DNA of 64,000 bases from Adineta ricciae (GCA_905250025.1 CAJNOJ010000003.1:1219032-1283031); one strand, 5' to 3'. Positions 1 to 12,298 are shown, counted from the stretch's first letter. Made by a program: numbers and translations. The notes: generated by a model not told the origin, from the sequence alone.

Positions 1-315
1 CGTCGTTTTTTCCTTCACTGAACTGAATAAAATTACTCGACATAAAAGTTCTTGATGTGCCAAAGGGTTTTTGAGAGTTCTATTCTTTGTTATTTGAAAA
101 GAATAACGTGTGTTTTTCCTCGTGGCGATTTTCTTTTCGTGTGAAACATTCCTGAAAGTGATTTCGAACGGAAAAAGAAAAGCTTTTAAAAGAAAACTGC
201 GAAGTTGTTTTTATTTTTCTTCTCGCATGAGACAAACAACGAGGTCTTTTTCGCAATCAAAAAGTGAATTGTAATACCGCACACACACAATTTACTTGAT
301 TTTCTCATTGTATCG

Positions 316-921
316 ATGCATCGATCTCATCCGAACCCTTCTCCTGTCAGTAGCAAGTATCTCGCGTACAAAAAATTTCTTCGAGATCAAGAGGAGCTTA
401 AACTAAACGTACGAAAACAATTTTTTAATTAATCTTTCTAAGTTTTCGTACTTCAGCTGAAAAACATTCACAGCTTAATCGATCAATCTGCTCCTACACC
501 TCGTCCGCATATAACGGAACGTACTCGCACACGACAAGTAAATCGTATCTTTTCCGCGAACTTATTCGATGGAGTTCCATTTGAATAGCTTCGAGACGAC
601 GAATTGGAGAGGATTCAAAGTGAAAACGATCGTCTTCGTTCAAGAATGATTAAGAATGGTGCATTCACTGATAATCATAACAATTATCTATCACGAAGGT
701 ACAATTAGTCTTATATGAATACATTCATCAATGTTTCCTTTAGTTTAAATGGAAGAAAACGATATCGAGATGAAACGCAACATCGATATGTAATGGATCG
801 ACTACGAAAGCAAATTCATCATGCACAGTCTGAGTATGCCATACACAAATGCGAGCATGATTATGCGAAACAACAAAATTTCAAACGGCAAATCACGCGG
901 TTTCCGTCGATCACTAAATGA
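316..921 (+). CDS. CFAP97/hemingway-like small protein, 4 exons
   Basis: I model four exons: 316-408, 457-537, 589-698 and 744-921, separated by introns of 48, 51 and 45 bp with GT..AG ends. An in-frame TAG at 586-588 is the acceptor of intron 2, so it does not break the gene. The product is about 153 aa, basic and helical. An early segment runs YKKFLRDQEELKLNLKN, and a later one has ELERIQSENDRLRSRM. This arrangement resembles the CFAP97 (KIAA1430/hemingway) domain, in which a conserved Lys-rich helix is followed by an ERDN-type block; family members are linked to cilia and sperm flagella. The start at 316 is the first ATG that gives a continuous spliced frame. The splicing is well supported; the family assignment is tentative because the similarity is short and from memory. 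Confidence 0.5.
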
Positions 922-1218
922 ATTGTTCTCTCCTGAGAATACACGAAAGAAGTACTAGTGACATCGACACGAATTGTTTTTGTCCTGCAAACTTTCTTTT
1001 GTAATATAATCTTTATCAAACTCTATTTGTCAACCAGATTCGTTGCTATATACAGTCTTTTTATAAACCCATTAAATCTTTATCTTTGTCTGTTGAATAC
1101 ACACATCTTGTGATAACTTCTTTTTATTTTATGATCGTGTCTTGGCAATCGTTAAATATTCTCTGTAAAACCTTTTACATAAAGCACAAGAAAAGCAATA
1201 ATCCTGGCATCGAGTAGC

Positions 1219-3336
1219 TTATCAACATCGTCGTATTTGACGTATTTAGATGATTATGTACAGATTCTTTGCAAATGCACTGATCAGAGTTTGATTGAGA
1301 AATTAAATGAAAATTATGTTGATGAAATACAAAAACAAACGCGTTTTATTTTAATTCAATGGCATAATGAACATTTCATTGATCAATCATCATCGTTGTT
1401 CATTGAACGTGTTGGACATCTCAATCGGAAAATGGCCTTGTTGACTGAACGATGTCAATTGAACGAAAAGCAAATGCGACGGATTGAACAATTACTTTGT
1501 AATTCGGAAATGACTCAATTGATCGTCTCGATTTTAGAGTCGATTTTAGAATCAACTCACCGACATCATGATCCGTTTCTTCGTCATTTGGCCATTCTGA
1601 TTGATTCGTTTTCATTGATGCAATCTCAAAAAACAATCTTCAATGATATCAGTGAACGTGTCTTAAGATCGGATTATTACCAACAATACTTGACTGAACT
1701 TCTGACGTCCGAAGTTCAACAAATTCATCTATTTTTTGTCGGTGCAATGAGTCAACTAGCAAATCAGATTGAAAATGCGACCCTAAACGAACTCTATTCA
1801 CAGTTTTTAATTGAATTTTTTCATGGCAAACCCATTCCGAACAATCCGGATCTACATTACTGTACTTTGGGTATCTTATCTCAATTGAATTTAACATCTC
1901 TAATCAATGATTATCCATGTATATCAGCATTAGTTTCGTTTTTTCTTGGTATATCGGTGAAGTCGACTGCTGACACCATGAAAGTATTTCGTCTACCACT
2001 TCTGAAAATCTTCAATGCACTGTGCATTCAATCAAAAATAATTGCTTGCTATCTGAATAACAACGATCTGATTGATATCCTTCTTCATCATGTCACCAAT
2101 CGAAATCAACATTGTCAAATTCATATCTATGCTTGCCTTCTACTCGGACATATCATTAGTGACAATCAATTGATTCAATATCGAATAAGTCATAAGTTAC
2201 TAATGAAATTACTCGATATTCTATTCTCTTCGAAAAATCACATAGAAAACGTTCTTTTCAGTCTACTGTCATTAACCATTCATGAACAAATTCAGTTTCT
2301 CATTGCGCAAACCTACCAATTACGAAATTTGATTCAACTAACCGAACAGCACTCCACTGCTTATGAGATCATTTGGAAACTTTCGTTTCATTCCGATATC
2401 ATCGAGCAATTGACGAAACGACATGAGAATTTTCTCGAACACTTATCAACATTAGCTGATCATCCAGCCGCGCAGGGCATTTTGGAAAACATTCAAACGA
2501 AGAATATTCCACATTTACCGAATACAAACGCTATGCCATTCGATTATGCACTCGTTTCATCGCCGAAAGATGCCCATCTCATTCGCTCGATTGAAGATCA
2601 ACTTCGAAAACATAATATTCAGGCTGGTACAGTGGATAATTCACGTTGTATTATTCTCTGTATCAGTGAAGAATCCAAACATGATTGTACATGTCAAGCG
2701 ACTATTCGAAAAGCATTGATCGACTGTAAAAAGATCCTTCCTTGTATTTTTCAAAAACCCTACCGAATCGATGATTGGTTCGAAACGTTGAATTTATCCG
2801 AACGGAAATTTTTCAATTTGATTGAATCAGGTGCGCAAAAACTTCTCCCAGAGATTCAAAAAGATTCGCAGCAATTATCGACAATCGTGAAACGCACACG
2901 AATTCTATCGCCACCACTGAAACGAAATTCTCAAGCGACGTTCACACTATCGCCTCCACCTCAACAACCATCACCTGTGGAAGTTCCACCAAAAGTTCAA
3001 GGGAAAAAGATTCAGACTTGGACCAATCGAGAAGTCTTACAATGGTGCGAAAAGAATCAACTAAATGGTTTCAATAAAATCCTAGCACGTTATGATGGAC
3101 GAAGTTTATTGACTCTAGCACATATCGCGCGAATGAATGCGCCACATACAATTATCAATCATCTTAGAAATGATTGTCGTAAACACGGTCTTCGGTTACC
3201 ATACGTTGAATTTGTTCGTTTTCAAGCAGCACTTGATGAACTTCTTCGTTTAGAACAAACACTGCTTCGACGACAATCGGTTTCGTTGTTAGCTAGTCGA
3301 TACGTATACAAAGGTAGAGCAACTCAAAAAGCATAA
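1219..3336 (+). CDS. Helical (ARM-like) repeat / TIR-like / SAM-like protein
   Basis: An open frame of about 700 codons ends at TAA 3334-3336. The first 430 residues are Leu/Ile-rich helices, like an armadillo-type solenoid. From about nt 2530 to 2860 there is a TIR-like block (FDYALVSSPKD, then IILCISEESKHDCTCQA, then ILPCIFQKPYRIDDW). A Pro-rich linker follows, then a SAM-like domain from about nt 3010 (TWTNREVLQWCEKNQL) and a basic C-terminus. Proteins with TIR and SAM modules act in innate immunity or NAD metabolism (SARM1 is ARM-SAM-SAM-TIR), but this order differs and the TIR is short. No in-frame ATG lies between the upstream stop at 1180 and the coding-looking start, so the 5' exon is unresolved. 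One possibility is ATG 1131-1150 spliced to 1218, which keeps the frame. Function is not assigned. Confidence 0.7.
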   Translation, partial: LSTSSYLTYLDDYVQILCKCTDQSLIEKLNENYVDEIQKQTRFILIQWHNEHFIDQSSSLFIERVGHLNRKMALLTERCQLNEKQMRRIEQLLCNSEMTQLIVSILESILESTHRHHDPFLRHLAILIDSFSLMQSQKTIFNDISERVLRSDYYQQYLTELLTSEVQQIHLFFVGAMSQLANQIENATLNELYSQFLIEFFHGKPIPNNPDLHYCTLGILSQLNLTSLINDYPCISALVSFFLGISVKSTADTMKVFRLPLLKIFNALCIQSKIIACYLNNNDLIDILLHHVTNRNQHCQIHIYACLLLGHIISDNQLIQYRISHKLLMKLLDILFSSKNHIENVLFSLLSLTIHEQIQFLIAQTYQLRNLIQLTEQHSTAYEIIWKLSFHSDIIEQLTKRHENFLEHLSTLADHPAAQGILENIQTKNIPHLPNTNAMPFDYALVSSPKDAHLIRSIEDQLRKHNIQAGTVDNSRCIILCISEESKHDCTCQATIRKALIDCKKILPCIFQKPYRIDDWFETLNLSERKFFNLIESGAQKLLPEIQKDSQQLSTIVKRTRILSPPLKRNSQATFTLSPPPQQPSPVEVPPKVQGKKIQTWTNREVLQWCEKNQLNGFNKILARYDGRSLLTLAHIARMNAPHTIINHLRNDCRKHGLRLPYVEFVRFQAALDELLRLEQTLLRRQSVSLLASRYVYKGRATQKA

Positions 3337-3942
3337 CTTTATCAATTTTATGATAGTTATTGTTCAATGAACAGAAATGATTGTGTTAACATACTCTCCG
3401 AGCAAAAGTTCATGTAACTTATTCACTAATTTTTTTGTTTTGCTTTATCATATTTCAAAAAATAAATATCATTCACAAATCATCAATTAAAACCTCAATT
3501 GACTACGAACAGGAAATCTGACAATCCATATTTATCAGGAAGAATAAACCTCTTTAAATGGTCTTTGTCGGCATTTGTCATATCAGAGTATCTCGTTAGT
3601 ATAGCTTTTGTTCGACTATATGGGTTGCGCTTGTTTTTTTCTCTAGGTAAAGTATCGTGTGTGCATACATTCTTTTGCATTTATACCGAAGAAAGGAAAG
3701 AGGGAGACAGCAGACTGACACATAAATTCAACCAATGCTATGCAATCTCTTCTTTTATACGAAAAAAGAAGCATACGATTCGATCACGTTTTCAGCCGTT
3801 CAAGTTCAATCGATGACTCATATCCCTACTGTAATATCTCACATATTGTGCTAATTTAGGAAGCGTATTTCGATATAAGTATGTACCTGTTATTTCATGT
3901 TCCGGTGTATTTAAATATTTGCTTTTAGGTTGACGACGAATC
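3337..3942. other. Intergenic, no supported gene
   Basis: AT-rich sequence with polyadenylation-like AATAAA near 3460. Short frames on both strands lack good starts or family resemblance. A pyrimidine-AG acceptor at 3927-3928 lies 14 nt upstream of the EXOC3 start and may be a 5'UTR cis or trans splice site. Confidence 0.5.
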
Positions 3943-6645
3943 ATGGAATTACTTGCAGGTGTCACATCGCCTAGTACGCAAAATTCCGAAAGTAATCCGC
4001 TTGATGATATGCGTCGTGAAGCTGAAACAAATGCACTTCGAATCATTCAAGCCAAATTGGAAAAGCCGGAAAATCTCGAGAAACTCGATCAATTGCGTAC
4101 AGCGGCTGCCCAGCGAAAGGTTTTCATTCTTAACGAAAAAACACCCTAAAGTAAAACCACAGCTTGTTCTAGCGTACTCTGGATGAACAATTACGTACAG
4201 CAGTTCAGTCCCAATTGGAAAGTATCAAAACTGGTATTGCTCAATTACAAATCTCTCTCGATAATATGAAAACCGTCGAACGTACTATGCGTGAAACCGA
4301 CGAGAAGCTACAAAAAATCGCTCCCCTACAATCTAAACTTGAAGATTTACGTCATGAGGCAAATACTTATCGGTAACAAATGCGATTTCCATCGCTAAAC
4401 AAATCACTTTCGTTCTGAATTTAGACAATTGTCGCTAGCTCAAGCTAATCTGGATTACATCATAAAAACACCTGAAAATGTCAAGAAAGCCGATGAACTA
4501 ATGTCCGAAGAAAAGCTTCTGCAAGCTCATCAATTGATAATGGAAATAGAAAACTCTCGCAACTATCTTCTGTTCGAACTACATAAAGTTCAAGAGAAAG
4601 ATTCTCAACCTGATGATATCCAATTAGTAACGAGCTATTTTGCTGATTACGAAAGACTTGTTAAACAGCTAAGACAAATGATTTCATTTCGAATTTCGCG
4701 CTGGTATGATTGTGCTATAAGTGCCCCGGAGAAATTAGTTACTGCATTACGACTTATTGAACGTGAAGAACAGTATGTAGAGATATTGGTTATTGGGAAA
4801 AGAATACTTTTAATATTGATACACGAATTTAGGGTAGACAGATTTTGGATGGAGAAGAAAGAACTATCTGGATTCAGTCCGCCGGATCGACCGAGACAAT
4901 GGAAAAAGCTCTGCTTTGAACTGTTGAGAAAAAGTGTGAAAGATCGGTATGACAAATCTTTTTCAATTACCGTTTTTGTTTTTCGTTTCTATGTTGATCT
5001 TAATTTAGAATCGAAGGAAATCAATTAGAAACAAGAGAAGAGCACAAATACTGGTTAGCACGGCATCTAGAAATGTGTCGGCAAATATTCTTACGAGACT
5101 TTCGAATCATTACTGTAAGATACTCATCTAATGTACGCAACAAACAAGACTTTATTCATTCTAGAAAACATGCGTACGTTGTTTTCCAAAACAATATGAT
5201 ATTGTCAATCGTTTTCTCGATTACTATCACAATTGCTTGAAAGAACATCTTACTGAGATATGTGATCCGAAACGACGAAGCGAAGGCGAGGGATTAACAA
5301 CTGCGGAAGTCTATACTATAGTAACATTTGTCCGTGATTATCAGTGAGTGCTCCTTGAAAACCTTTCGCTAATTAATTTCAATGTTGTAGAGGTGCTGAA
5401 TGTTTGGGAAGTCCAGAACTACGATTAGATATTAGTCAATTATCTCCATTGTTAGAAAAAGATATGTTAGCAGCAGTCACGGATGTGTTCATTAACGAAA
5501 GAAAACAGAAGTTTAACGAATGGATACCGAACATCATATCATCGGAAGTCAAGGTTAGTTTCGAAAGATTTCATTTAGCATATAGAAATGCAATCTCTTA
5601 GGATTGGTATGCATTGAAAGAAGCGGAATTAACCTCGGAACATTACTATGCAACAACAATGCCGCGTATGTTAATCAATATGATTATCGAAACACTCGAC
5701 ATGGCAAAACAGATGTCGGATGAAACGTGTCAACTAATTCTGGGAATGATTCTACAAAAAGTGAACGAATTCCGTGATTTATACGTGGCTGAAATCAACA
5801 ACTATGCGAAAAAATATTTTGCTGACCGCCAATCGTTTCGCGAATGTTTCACCAGACAAATGGTCGCTAATGCTAACAATTGTGAATCGATACCGAATTT
5901 CATGGTCATCGTACGAAAGAAATACGATCGCGATGATCTAGACGACCTATCACGTTCGTCACAACAACAATTAGATCGGTACGAAAGTATGGGCAAACTG
6001 TTCGAACGCACCGCCGAATATTGTTGTGATGTCATTTTACAAGAAGTTGAAATGGATACATCAAAATATCTCAAAGGACTATTCACACGAGAATGGTTTG
6101 GTGCTACAGCGAAACCGTGCTGCGGAACGATTATTGAAACAACGCGTGATTACTGGAGCACGGAATTGACACATTTGAAAAAACCTTTATTAGCTTATCT
6201 GTTCTACGCATGGCATAAACGTGTCTTAGCGTACTATTTACGAAATCTATTTTCACGTAGTGTACAGATTAAATTCGAACGTCCTGACGAACGACGTCGA
6301 TGTGCCGAACAACTGCGTTCGGAAGCTGGTCTACTTGATAGAGAATTCAAAGCATGGGATGGAACGTCAGCTGAAAATGCCACTGAATATCATTTTAATA
6401 TTTTAAGTAACATAGCCGATGTCCTCGAACAAACTGATTTAGATTCCATCGTCCTTGAAGTAGCAACCTTAGCGAAAAAGTACCCAAGTTTAACAATGGA
6501 ACAGGTGATTCAACTTTTATTATTACGCGGTGATTTAACCAAACAAGAAGCGAAGGATAAAGCGGACGCTGCTCTGGCAAACATGCCTCGTGTTAATCAA
6601 GGTATCCTTTCCGAAATTACAGAAATTATCAATCAACTCAATTAA
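3943..6645 (+). CDS. EXOC3: Exocyst complex component 3 (Sec6)
   Basis: Eight exons splice in frame: 3943-4119, 4173-4372, 4425-4772, 4833-4946, 5009-5114, 5165-5343, 5391-5553 and 5602-6645. Introns are 47-62 bp. The product is 776 aa, close to the roughly 750 aa of animal EXOC3. Recognisable family segments include LLQAHQLIMEIENSR, LIEREEQ, the GF-PP-RP-W block in exon 4, a WLARHLE motif in exon 5, and a C-terminal EVATLAKKYPSL followed by LLLRGDLTKQEAKDKA. The N-terminal third is coiled coil, as in the family. EXOC3 is a subunit of the octameric exocyst that tethers secretory vesicles to the plasma membrane. The start is the first ATG after a likely splice acceptor and gives a normal N-terminus. 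No breaks were seen. Confidence 0.93.
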
Positions 6646-7510
6646 ACATTTCGAATCAAATAGCCTTGTGCATTTTTTTTTCCTTATAATTTATTTGTTA
6701 ATGATGTGCATTTCACCGCTTAGCTTGTCTCTTTTTTTATAGTTATGATTCTTATTCATTATACTAACAACCTAGCGGGGAGTACCCACTGATAATTAGG
6801 AAGTACCTACATTGAAAGCTGAACTTCACATCGAAGTGCGACGAACACTCTTTATTGGAAATTCAATACTACGACGGTATTGGACACGTCTTATTCATCA
6901 CACTGTCAAGATCGAAAAAGTTATAACTAAGTATTACATGCTGGACAACAATTATGTGCACATGGTTTGTTCGTTGATAAATTACACTGATATCCATTTC
7001 GAGTGCAACTTTTTCGTCAACAGTAATCACAAAAGTAAATTAAGTAGATATTAGTAAGAAAGAGCAGAGATACTTCTATCCAACGGTGATCGATAAGTGA
7101 TCGTTTCTTTTTTTGTACTATTTACAATTTCAAAAAAAGGATTACTTCACGTGGCAGATCATTTCTACGAACTATTCACTGTAGTTGTTTATATGATTAT
7201 GAACGTCTAAACCCGCCATTAGGTACATGAAATACAAAGATAAAACGTCTGCGGCAGTTTAGTCATATTCATTGACGATATTAATTTAGATAGTGTCGAC
7301 TGCAAAGTATATAATATATCTACTTTATGTCATCGTTATAGTAAATATCTGATTGATCAGAAAAGAAATCGATGTACAAGGAAACCGAAAGTTCTTTTCT
7401 ACACGATTCAAGGTCACCGTCGATGTCAAGTGGTATGTGTGTATGTATATATTGATATTTAGCTTGGTGAATCTTGATTTATATGACAAATTGTCCGAAC
7501 TAAGGTAAAA
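6646..7510. other. Intergenic, no supported gene
   Basis: AT-rich. Short frames here lack a good start or any family resemblance. Near 7432-7462 a GTATGT-like donor and a TTTAG acceptor suggest a short 5'UTR intron of the methyltransferase gene. Confidence 0.4.
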
Positions 7511-8152
7511 ATGTCTTGGTTTTCATATCCTTACAGTTTCTATGGCCGAAATTACTATATGGGTCGTTTAATCGGCCAAGTCATGCCATCTGCTGGTGTA
7601 CATGATATAATGCGTCTAGGACGTGAATTGTATGAATATCCTGATTATATGCTTTCAGCACTTCATGTTCGACCAGGTATGGTCGTTGCCGATGTCGGCG
7701 CTGGCTGTGGTTCTAATTCAATACGTCTTGCGAAACTCGTCGGTCCATATGGACGCGTCTTTTCGACCGAAATCCAACCTGATATGCTTGGTCAGTTAAT
7801 GATGAACGCATATACGCACGGTCTTTCGCATAACGTCATCCCTGTTCTTGCGACACACAGCAATACAAATCTTCCGCCAAACTCCTGTGATCTTATCCTG
7901 ATGGTTGATACCTATCATGAATGTACCAATCCGCCGGCTATTCTGCACGAATTACGCCAAGCATTGAAACCTCATGGACGACTCGTTCTAGTCGAATATC
8001 GATTAGAAGATAGTTGGATGCCTAATATGTACGACGATCATCGAATGTCAGTCGCACAAGCAAAATTAGAATTGGAATCCAATGGTTTTCGTCTAGCACA
8101 ACTTTACGAGTTTCTACCTTGGCAACACATAATGATCTTTGATAAAATCTAA
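7511..8152 (+). CDS. Bacterial-type class I SAM-dependent methyltransferase
   Basis: This is a single uninterrupted frame of 213 aa from ATG 7511 to TAA. After a short Tyr-rich leader come RPGMVVADVGAGCGSNSIRLA (motif I, the glycine-rich SAM-binding loop), an acidic end to the next strand (FSTEIQPDM), a LILMVDTYHE strand, and ALKPHGRLVLVEYR (post-motif region). The C-terminal LPWQH-IFDK resembles small bacterial methyltransferases of unknown substrate. Every other long gene in the first half of the window except the KY pair carries introns, and the sequence pattern is prokaryote-like, so horizontal acquisition is plausible. Codon use looks like that of the neighbours. The substrate cannot be named from sequence. 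Confidence 0.85.
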   Translation: MSWFSYPYSFYGRNYYMGRLIGQVMPSAGVHDIMRLGRELYEYPDYMLSALHVRPGMVVADVGAGCGSNSIRLAKLVGPYGRVFSTEIQPDMLGQLMMNAYTHGLSHNVIPVLATHSNTNLPPNSCDLILMVDTYHECTNPPAILHELRQALKPHGRLVLVEYRLEDSWMPNMYDDHRMSVAQAKLELESNGFRLAQLYEFLPWQHIMIFDKI

Positions 8153-8940
8153 CAGCTAGCTTTTCAATTGCTGTGATATGAATGAATAAGTCAAGAAGTG
8201 TAATATGCTTGTTACTTTTTTCATTGTTTATCGACGTTGAAATTGATAAAACGGAAATAACAAAGTTGAGAAAAATCAACATTATTTTAGTTCGAATATC
8301 ATCAATTCGATCCGAGTATGTTGATCAAGATGATTAGACGTATGTTGACTGACGCAATCGATCGATGTTGTTTTTTCTTTGCTATTCGAATCGTGTACTG
8401 ATGATTTAGCTAAGAGATCATATCGTTTACACGAGATAATTTTGTATGTTTAATACGAACTTTGCTTGAGTGTTAATGAGAGGATATACATGTATACAAA
8501 CAATGATATTGAGGCTTCACGTGTCTCAATACAATGTATTCTTCGTCAAGTAATTATCGGCCAATCAACGAAACATTCATACACAATATATATCCTCCGC
8601 GTAATTAGAAAAAATAACAGAAGAGATTCTCTACATTCCATCAAAAAGAAAAGGGCAGATGCTTATAATAACCGTTTGAAACATCAACTTGAAAACGGAC
8701 TGATTATGTCATGAACATCCTCTGATAATGGGTTTACATGGCGCCTATTGAGTACAAAAGCATACACGTGCGGAACACCTGCTATTAAGATAAAAATGAA
8801 CGTTAATAGAATGATCGAAAACAGTTTCTCATGTTTTGCTTCACATAAATAGTGTGTCTGTTATATTTTAGAAAAAAAAGCGATATACTACAAACGAGAA
8901 TATGAATGAAAAATGACAACAACAACAACAACAAACGAGT
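8153..8940. other. Intergenic, no supported gene
   Basis: Between the methyltransferase and the convergent HES-type gene. One 82-codon frame begins with a non-ATG codon and resembles nothing. The stretch includes a CAA-type trinucleotide run just before the HES stop codon. Confidence 0.4.
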
Positions 8941-9631
8941 TCACCATGGTCTCCAAAGAGACGATGAACGTTCACTATGTTCGTCGATTGATGACGGACT
9001 GGATGCATTCGAACGTTCAGATGCTGAATCGGGCAAAGATTTTTGTTTTCCACCGCAGCGAGTAAACCATTCGTTGACAATCGAATGACGGCTAGCTGTT
9101 GTCGATGATCGATATGGTTGATAACGTCGACTGTTTGCTGACGAAAGATGGCGAAGAAGATTTTGTCGTTCGAGATATGATATCTCCGGTGTGGAATTCA
9201 AAAATGTGGCAACATCATTTGTACATTGTTGATAACCTTGTTCATAATTTTGTTGAGTTCTATTCATACGTTCGTTTGTTTGTTTAACGAATTCCACGCA
9301 CATTTCGAGGATTTCAGCTTTTTCTAATTTCTGATAACGTGCTTTCTAGAAAAAAAAAAGAGAAGAAAAAGGTTAGATAAGATTCATCCTCAATCTTTTC
9401 TTTTCTGACTTACATCACAATGTACAGATAATAAATCTTTTAATTCATCCAAACTTCGATTTATACGATCACGTCGTTTCTTTTCGACATATGTCTTGGC
9501 AATCTACAAGAAGCAATGCAATTTATTATGTTTTCTAGAACGCAAAGAAGAACTATGCGACTTACTTTACGTGAACCGCAATTATATTCCAATTCTTCCA
9601 TGTCCATATCACTTCCACTTGTATTGTACAT
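8941..9631 (-). CDS. HES-type bHLH-WRPW transcriptional repressor (copy A)
   Basis: On the minus strand, exons 9566-9631, 9414-9503 and 8941-9345 join in frame (introns 62 and 68 bp) to give 186 aa. Exon 2 plus the start of exon 3 encode a bHLH: VEKKRRDRINRSLDELKDL, then KARYQKLEKAEILEM. The chain ends exactly in WRPW and a stop. WRPW is the Groucho/TLE recruitment signal of Hairy/Enhancer-of-split proteins. An Orange-like helix (YEQGYQQCTNDV) follows the bHLH. The usual proline in the basic region of Hairy/E(spl) proteins is a Thr here (AKTYVEKKRR). These proteins are nuclear, bind E/N-box DNA and act downstream of Notch or as clock-like repressors. The paralogue at 12354-13103 has the same exon structure. 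Confidence 0.93.
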
Positions 9632-11191
9632 ATTTTGTGTATGTGAATGACTAACTGACTTCGTATTCAAGATTGAACTGATGTATATGAAAAGAGAAAG
9701 AAAAATTTTATATATACGTTCGTTCAATATTATTTTTCTTTTCTCTTCTTTTCGTTCTCTCCCGTTCCGTATTGGTCCATCCCATGTTAAATAACCAATC
9801 TCCTTCAGTTCTTTTAATCTGCTTTGTCCACATATCCGTTCTTTTGACTCAAAATGAGGTGTGACAAGAGAGATGGTCAAACTTAACCGGCTTTTGTCAC
9901 TATGTATACACACACGTAAGAGATGTGACTATGAGAACGGAAGATGTGATTCCCACGATTGAGATCAAAGAAGGAGACGCCTATAGGCAAACGTCGTTGA
10001 TCATATATACGCATATAATATATCCCCATGTTGCACGTGTACGCACGAGTTTCACATGTTGAGAAGCAAAGAGAAGTCGAAATTTCCATCGATGATATAT
10101 GTATGCATCATTCTTGAACATGGGAAATGTAAATATCGAAACTGAAGACGAATCGGAAAGATCAAAAACATCGAATTCGTGAATCAGTAACAGCAGGCAG
10201 GTGAATTTATTACTACTACGACCGCTGCGATAAATGTTTGTTCATACGTATTCACGCGCTCCGCCTACTGAGTGCGCGCGGACACTTGAACATTAGTAAA
10301 ACATTGAAGTTTAATGTCGGAAAAAATGCAAACTACAAACGGTACAATGACGCTGCTTACTCAAGTGCATTCACTGCTGTTATATTGATAAGAGCGCATT
10401 TACCAACATACTTTTACACGTTGATGTATGTTCACTTCAGAAAAGAAAATTCGACTTCCTTTTCACATGCATGAGAACACAATGAAGGAGTGTAGATGGA
10501 GGGCAGAATTATTTTAAAATTGAAATCAATAGCCGACCGATAACTTTGAACTTACGAACATTTATAAACGTATATACACATACGACAATGACAATGTATA
10601 ATTGTTAAGTGTCACCTCCCTCAAGGGATAATTGACTCGACGAGAAAATACGAAAGTATTTCCTTATTGAATCGAATTCGTTTTGCCAACGAAAAACAAA
10701 ATCGAAAGAAAAGCGTCAAGTTTGGTGAGAAAAAAATGAACACATCTTAAGAATATTTTAACAATCGATCTTATGGCACTTTTTTATTGACAAATTGGGA
10801 ATTTGACTCCCTTTAGAGTTGTTGTCACCGTCGACTTCTTTTGCTTTTTCATTTCTATTTGACAGCTCTAATCAGCCGTCCGAGCAAAGATCAAACATAT
10901 ACCACACGTACACACCTATTGTGAATGTAGACAAGAAAGAACTCAAAGAATAGAAAACAATCAAAACACACCCTAGACATGTGGGTAGTGGCTTGAAACG
11001 TATGCGCGCATCGATTTTCAAAGACGACAAGCTCAACTGTACACATCAGACAACGACTGCTGTTGTTGTTCTTTTCTTAGACGAAAGGTGATAATTGAAA
11101 AGTTGGGCATGTACTACCCAGGTACTACTTTAATTAGACATGCGACACTATTGTTCATTTCAATAAATATATTGTAGATGAAAAGCGGCAN

Positions 11192-11372
11192 GACCACATT
11201 TGTCGACAACGTGTTGCTAAGCATTCGCGTTGTTCTGGAACGATATTTGGTAATGAATGAATTAGTGTCCACATTTCTTCTGAACATTGTCGATAGCCAC
11301 TTTCATAGTCTTCCACGGTGTTGTTCATTGTTCGTTTTAAATTTCGAATATAATTTACAGTCATTTCGAGAA
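11192..11372. repeat. 181-bp partial copy of HES-B exon 3, next to an N
   Basis: Bases 11192-11372 match 12628-12808 with one difference seen by eye (A versus G near 11331). The copy starts immediately after the single N at 11191 and ends abruptly at TTTCGAGAA. It encodes, on the minus strand, part of the Orange-like region only, so it cannot be a functional gene. The position against an N suggests an assembly join or an unmerged haplotype, not a true duplication. Confidence 0.85.
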
Positions 11373-12280
11373 AGGGTCCGCACACAAGCACATGCTCTCT
11401 TGCAAATAAGGATGAGTATATATGTATATGCATATGTACACACGCACCTACTTCTTTCATGTGTGTCGTGCTTTTCATAGAGATATAAGAATCAGGTTCA
11501 ATTATGTAATAGATCACTACTCTTCTTTCTTGCATGTTAAGACAAGTCACAAGACGATGACTTCATCAGAGAATGAAAAGACAACAAAATATTGACGTAT
11601 CTTACAACTCGTCGGCTAATATCAAATAATGAAAAATCACGAGTATCATTATGCCATTCACAAAGCAAATCTATGTGATGTAGTCATGTTATCAACATCA
11701 GTATCGATACAAACGAATTGTTCTTGTTAAAAAATGAACGAACAATAACATACGAAGTACTACTAGTACTCATTATATATACACACACCTACCCGTCATT
11801 CGTAATGTGTACCCATCAATAGAACCATTTGGCTGGCTGACTGTCATCATATTCAACTTTTATAGGTCATCATGATGTTGAATATGAAAAGGAAAATGAA
11901 ACGAAACGAAGACTATAAGCATCAATAACTAGGTGTTAGTTGATTGTGCAAGCACACTTTGCTGTGCATTAGAGAACTGTATATTTCATTTTTGACTTCA
12001 ATTATCTCTCCAAGTATTCGGAAGGGAGAGTGATGATGACCATGATGCATTCTTAACACGTCTGTCATCATTATCTCAATTTTGCTCACCAGGAACTGAT
12101 ATTAAAACACTTGTCAAGTGATCGAGTAGAGAGAGAGAGAAAGAAAGTCTATCTTTTCGAGATGCTAAAAACTTGATGTTATTATTTTCTTTTCCGTTTC
12201 TCACGACTATTAGATGATAATCTGTTTGAATAATTTATATATTCCAAAACACACATAAACACATACGAAAAGAAGAGTGA

Positions 12281-12298
12281 GCGAGAGAGAGAGAGAGA
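12281..12298. repeat. (GA)n microsatellite
   Basis: A short GA dinucleotide run just downstream of the HES copy B stop codon. Confidence 0.8.

Noticed and set aside
586-588. In-frame stop breaking the first gene
   Set aside because: The TAG is the acceptor of a 51-bp GT..AG intron, and the frame continues correctly after splicing.
1237-1239. TTG start codon for the TIR/SAM protein
   Set aside because: Animal genes start at ATG; the apparent start only reflects the open frame. A spliced 5' exon is more likely.
3499-3816. 105-codon frame downstream of the TIR/SAM gene
   Set aside because: It begins at TTG, has no homologous feel and lies in AT-rich intergenic sequence.
8466-8714. 82-codon frame
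   Set aside because: Non-ATG start, no domain, no splice context.
11155-11550. A third HES gene
   Set aside because: Only 181 bp matches HES copy B, it starts at an N, and no bHLH exon is nearby.
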